From NCBI RefSeq assembly GCF_002443255.2, contig NW_019211455.1, positions 20,311,126 through 20,375,125 on the forward strand: a DNA stretch of 64,000 nucleotides, in the 5' to 3' direction. Position numbers and translations under genes: made by a program. Source of the stretch: Varroa destructor. Its lineage: Eukaryota > Arthropoda > Arachnida > Mesostigmata > Varroidae. Numbering within the stretch: position 1 is the stretch's first letter; every line of letters starts with the position of its first letter. Below the pieces are notes generated by a model that was given only the letters and a program-made list of their open reading frames with translations, was not told where the DNA came from and did not search any database. Positions 61,533 to 64,000 of the stretch are shown in pieces.

Positions 61533-62280
61533 TACATATGGCGATGCGCAGCAAATGAACCAGGTGCCTTAACCGTAGAAATTAAACGAGAAGAGGCTTG
61601 TATCAAATGATTAAGTAGTTGTTGCAAATGCGTTCGCTAAGTAAGTAAATCCGTCAAGTTTATCCGTCAGTATGAAGTTAACATGACTGAGCTGAATATG
61701 TAACGAACGGACGATTCATGGAACGGCGATGTAGCAAGCAACGTATAATATGCTCTAATAAAAATTTCAAAATGTATTCTATTTGCCAAAGCTAATGTCT
61801 GAACGCAAAGCGCAATATAATGCGTAACTTGCGGCCCATATAAACATTCAGAAGCCGGTTGCATATAGGTTGTATGCCTGGCACGTACCGGGTCGTGCTG
61901 AATGCTCCATAGTAGTTCAAATAGACAGAGATCGGATTAAGGTTGTTTTTTGTAGCGTGTTTCTGCTGTACTAGTATCAGCGTATTATTGTTTTTGGTTC
62001 GTCTCCTAACGGATCATTGTTGCCTTCCGCTATGTTTCCCCCTATCATTTCATGCCCTGTCATACAATCAACAAACATTCACCTGCTATTACTAGAGCTG
62101 ATCTATAAGGAACTCTCTTACCGTCATTTGGCCGAGTTCAGTGTTGGTATTATCAGTCAACTACAAGATGTTTTCAATGCTATCTGAAGTGTGTATTGAA
62201 AATGCACGTGGAACTGTATGTCAATAGACCGGCGCTACGTACTTCGTCTATTGGTCCTATTCGACATCGGATTTCGCCTT
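61533..62280. other. A+T-rich stretch, no gene recognised
   Basis: One 65-codon minus frame (61667-61864), otherwise empty. Confidence 0.5.
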
Positions 62281-62880
62281 TCACTCTATTGCTATAGACT
62301 TGCGGCAACGTCTTGCCCAGTTTCGAATGCTTGCGTCACTACACCTATCCCGTTTGTTCATCTTTAGGTTCTGTAGCTGATTTACTGATCCTGTCGCCAC
62401 TCTTTCAATCTCTCGTTCGTGTACTTCAGCTTTTTCGCTTATTGGCAAGTGCTGTCTCCTTTTATTGATAACGGTCAGAATTTTCCGCACGACTGTTAAG
62501 CGTGGCTCGTCCTCGATCCGCCGCCGTCACTTTCACGTTCGATGCATTTCACTATCATTCTATTTTTTTGAGTACGTGAAGCACCGGCAGTAGCAGCTGT
62601 CCGTATGTGAATATCATTGCATGTGCTTTATTCCGATCTGCTCGGTCGTGCGGTCCCATCTACGTGCACGATTCACCCGGGAACAAGCTACTGAGCCGCT
62701 GACTGCAGATCATCTCTCAGGGCCTCAGACTCCTCCGATGATTTACTTGTTCGTTTCTCCTCTTTCTATTCAAGACTGCCACCGTCTTGAGAGCTCCAGG
62801 CCGCATTTTCCGTTACTCTTTACCTAGCTCTTTTCGTTTGCTTCTTCTCCTACTCACTTCCTCGCCGACTGAGTCCAATA
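62281..62880. other. Pyrimidine-rich compositional domain
   Basis: The plus strand is strongly C+T-rich (43 of 60 bases in the row starting 62401). On the minus strand the frame 62281-62523 is open for 81 codons, very Lys/Arg/Glu-rich, with no ATG until late. All three minus frames at 62.75-62.88 kb look equally charged, so the peptides reflect purine richness rather than coding. A minus-strand gene is possible but not shown. Confidence 0.45.
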
Positions 62881-64000
62881 TTTGATCTTCAGCCAATCAT
62901 CTGATTCACCTGCAAGTCCCTAGAGAACCTGCCCGGCGGGCTTTGGCCACCAGACAGTGTAAAGCAAAAGGCTAACTGGCTGAATACTGCTGCTGCTATT
63001 ACGACCATTCACTTCTATTGCCTGGGATAGGTTCGGTTCATTTCTCGATTGGAACCTGGCCAATACCGGCAAGCTGTTCGGTGGGGCTGGGTGACAGGAG
63101 CTCCCGTCTTGCCTGTCTTGATGATGATGTGATCACATAAAGAAGGCTAATATTCAAGCACTTAGTCCAGTCAGTCAGGCAGTCCGGGACACTCGGACTA
63201 GATCAAGTATGGCATCGAGCTGCGGCGTTGACAACTTTTGCTCCAACAGCCTCATTTCGTTCAAAAGAATAAAAGGGTTACCTAAAGTAACATGAGGGAA
63301 TGGAGGAAGGCGCGTGGACAGAAAACGGGCGCCTCATGAAGAGTGATTGACCACTGAGAGGAGCAGCTCTATCAAATGCTAAGCATATGTTGACACAACC
63401 ACGACGATATTGATTCCTGTGCATAGATACTAAAGGAAAGCTTTTTCTAATTAGCAAGATTCATTGCAGCGAAGTCTAGTACTAGTAAAAGCTGATATAC
63501 GAACAAATTGTACGTATATCTGTGTAAGCCGTGTTCAAAAAAAACGCTATTATTCTTGAATTCTGCCAAAGTATTCTCTTGTGTCAAAGAATTTGATCTT
63601 TAGTAATTCGCTAGCTTAATTATATAAGGTCTAGGTCGCACCAAATAACATATCTGAATCTGAGCTGCACGCGGACCTATCTAGATATCCGGCTGCAATG
63701 TTCGAGGAAGCCGAGCGGACCAAGGTGACGAATGCAATATTTTTACTATTTAGCTAATTACTAGTTAATAGAGATAAAGTTAAACAAAAAACAGATCCTC
63801 CATTTGACGCATATGTCTTTGCTTTTTCACTCGAAAAAATTGTTATCAAAATCAAATTGTATATTTTTCGAAATTGACATTTGCCAAGACGTCAACTTTT
63901 ATTTTTAAACTTGGGTATCTGTTCCTCATTATGACATTGGCAAAAATTCCTAGTTTACTGGGTTCTATTGTGCTCTGGAGTATTGACCTCAAATTCTGCG
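62881..64000. other. No gene recognised
   Basis: No frame of 60 codons. A minus-strand open stretch near 63.03-63.21 kb is Ser/Pro-rich and lacks ATG. Beyond 63.3 kb the sequence is A+T-rich and featureless. Confidence 0.5.

Noticed and set aside
62281..63216. Series of highly charged minus-strand peptides that look like exons
   Set aside because: The minus strand is purine-rich, and all three frames give Lys/Arg/Glu-rich peptides, several broken by stops, so the resemblance to coding is compositional.
1..64000. CRISPR arrays, prophage or insertion-sequence genes, and operons
   Set aside because: No regularly spaced repeats, transposase or integrase motifs, ribosome binding sites or gene packing are present; the window does not look prokaryotic.

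Overview
The window looks like a non-coding stretch of a metazoan nuclear genome, most simply an arthropod. The sequence is A+T-rich. It carries short di-, tri- and tetranucleotide microsatellites and long A/T runs, and a scaffold gap of exactly 100 N lies at 10081-10180. No bacterial-style gene packing, operons, ribosome binding sites or long coding frames are visible. The taxon is an inference: I cannot name a species, and no protein here is one I recognise.

The longest ATG-started frame is 143 codons. With stop codons at about 6% of triplets (assuming roughly 59% A+T), a random sequence of this size should contain about one frame that long. No open frame here is therefore evidence of a gene by length alone. 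The protein-coding entries below are candidates only (confidence 0.3 or less), kept because of a secondary signal such as splice-site context, three-base periodicity, a start context or a signal-peptide-like N-terminus. I found no convincing tRNA, rRNA, snRNA, known microRNA, CRISPR array, transposase, reverse transcriptase or terminal-repeat element.

Layout. 1-10080: A+T-rich and gene-poor, with a perfect 15-bp hairpin at 2547-2580 and one unplaced frame near 8.6-9.0 kb. 10081-10180: gap. 10181-15470: microsatellites and a GGCC palindrome. 15470-16420: a pyrimidine-rich domain with overlapping frames on both strands. 16421-30800: mostly empty, with a four-copy CCGGAA cluster at 19.7 kb and several microsatellites. 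30.8-33.7 kb: a more G+C-rich block holding a speculative two-exon secreted-peptide model on the minus strand and a 94-codon frame on the plus strand. 33.7-40.5 kb: A+T-rich and empty apart from microsatellites. 40.6-43.9 kb: a second G+C-richer block with an ATG-poor open frame on the minus strand showing strong first-position G. 44-53 kb: empty apart from one imperfect hairpin. 53.7-56 kb: a cluster of unusual-structure DNA (two G-quadruplex motifs and a long GT tract). 55.8-62.5 kb: an excess of minus-strand open frames and one candidate minus-strand exon. 62.3-62.9 kb: a second pyrimidine-rich domain.

No set of genes here can be shown to work together. The items most worth a second look are the perfect hairpin, the two minus-strand exon candidates at 31 and 43 kb, the non-B DNA cluster and the CCGGAA module.
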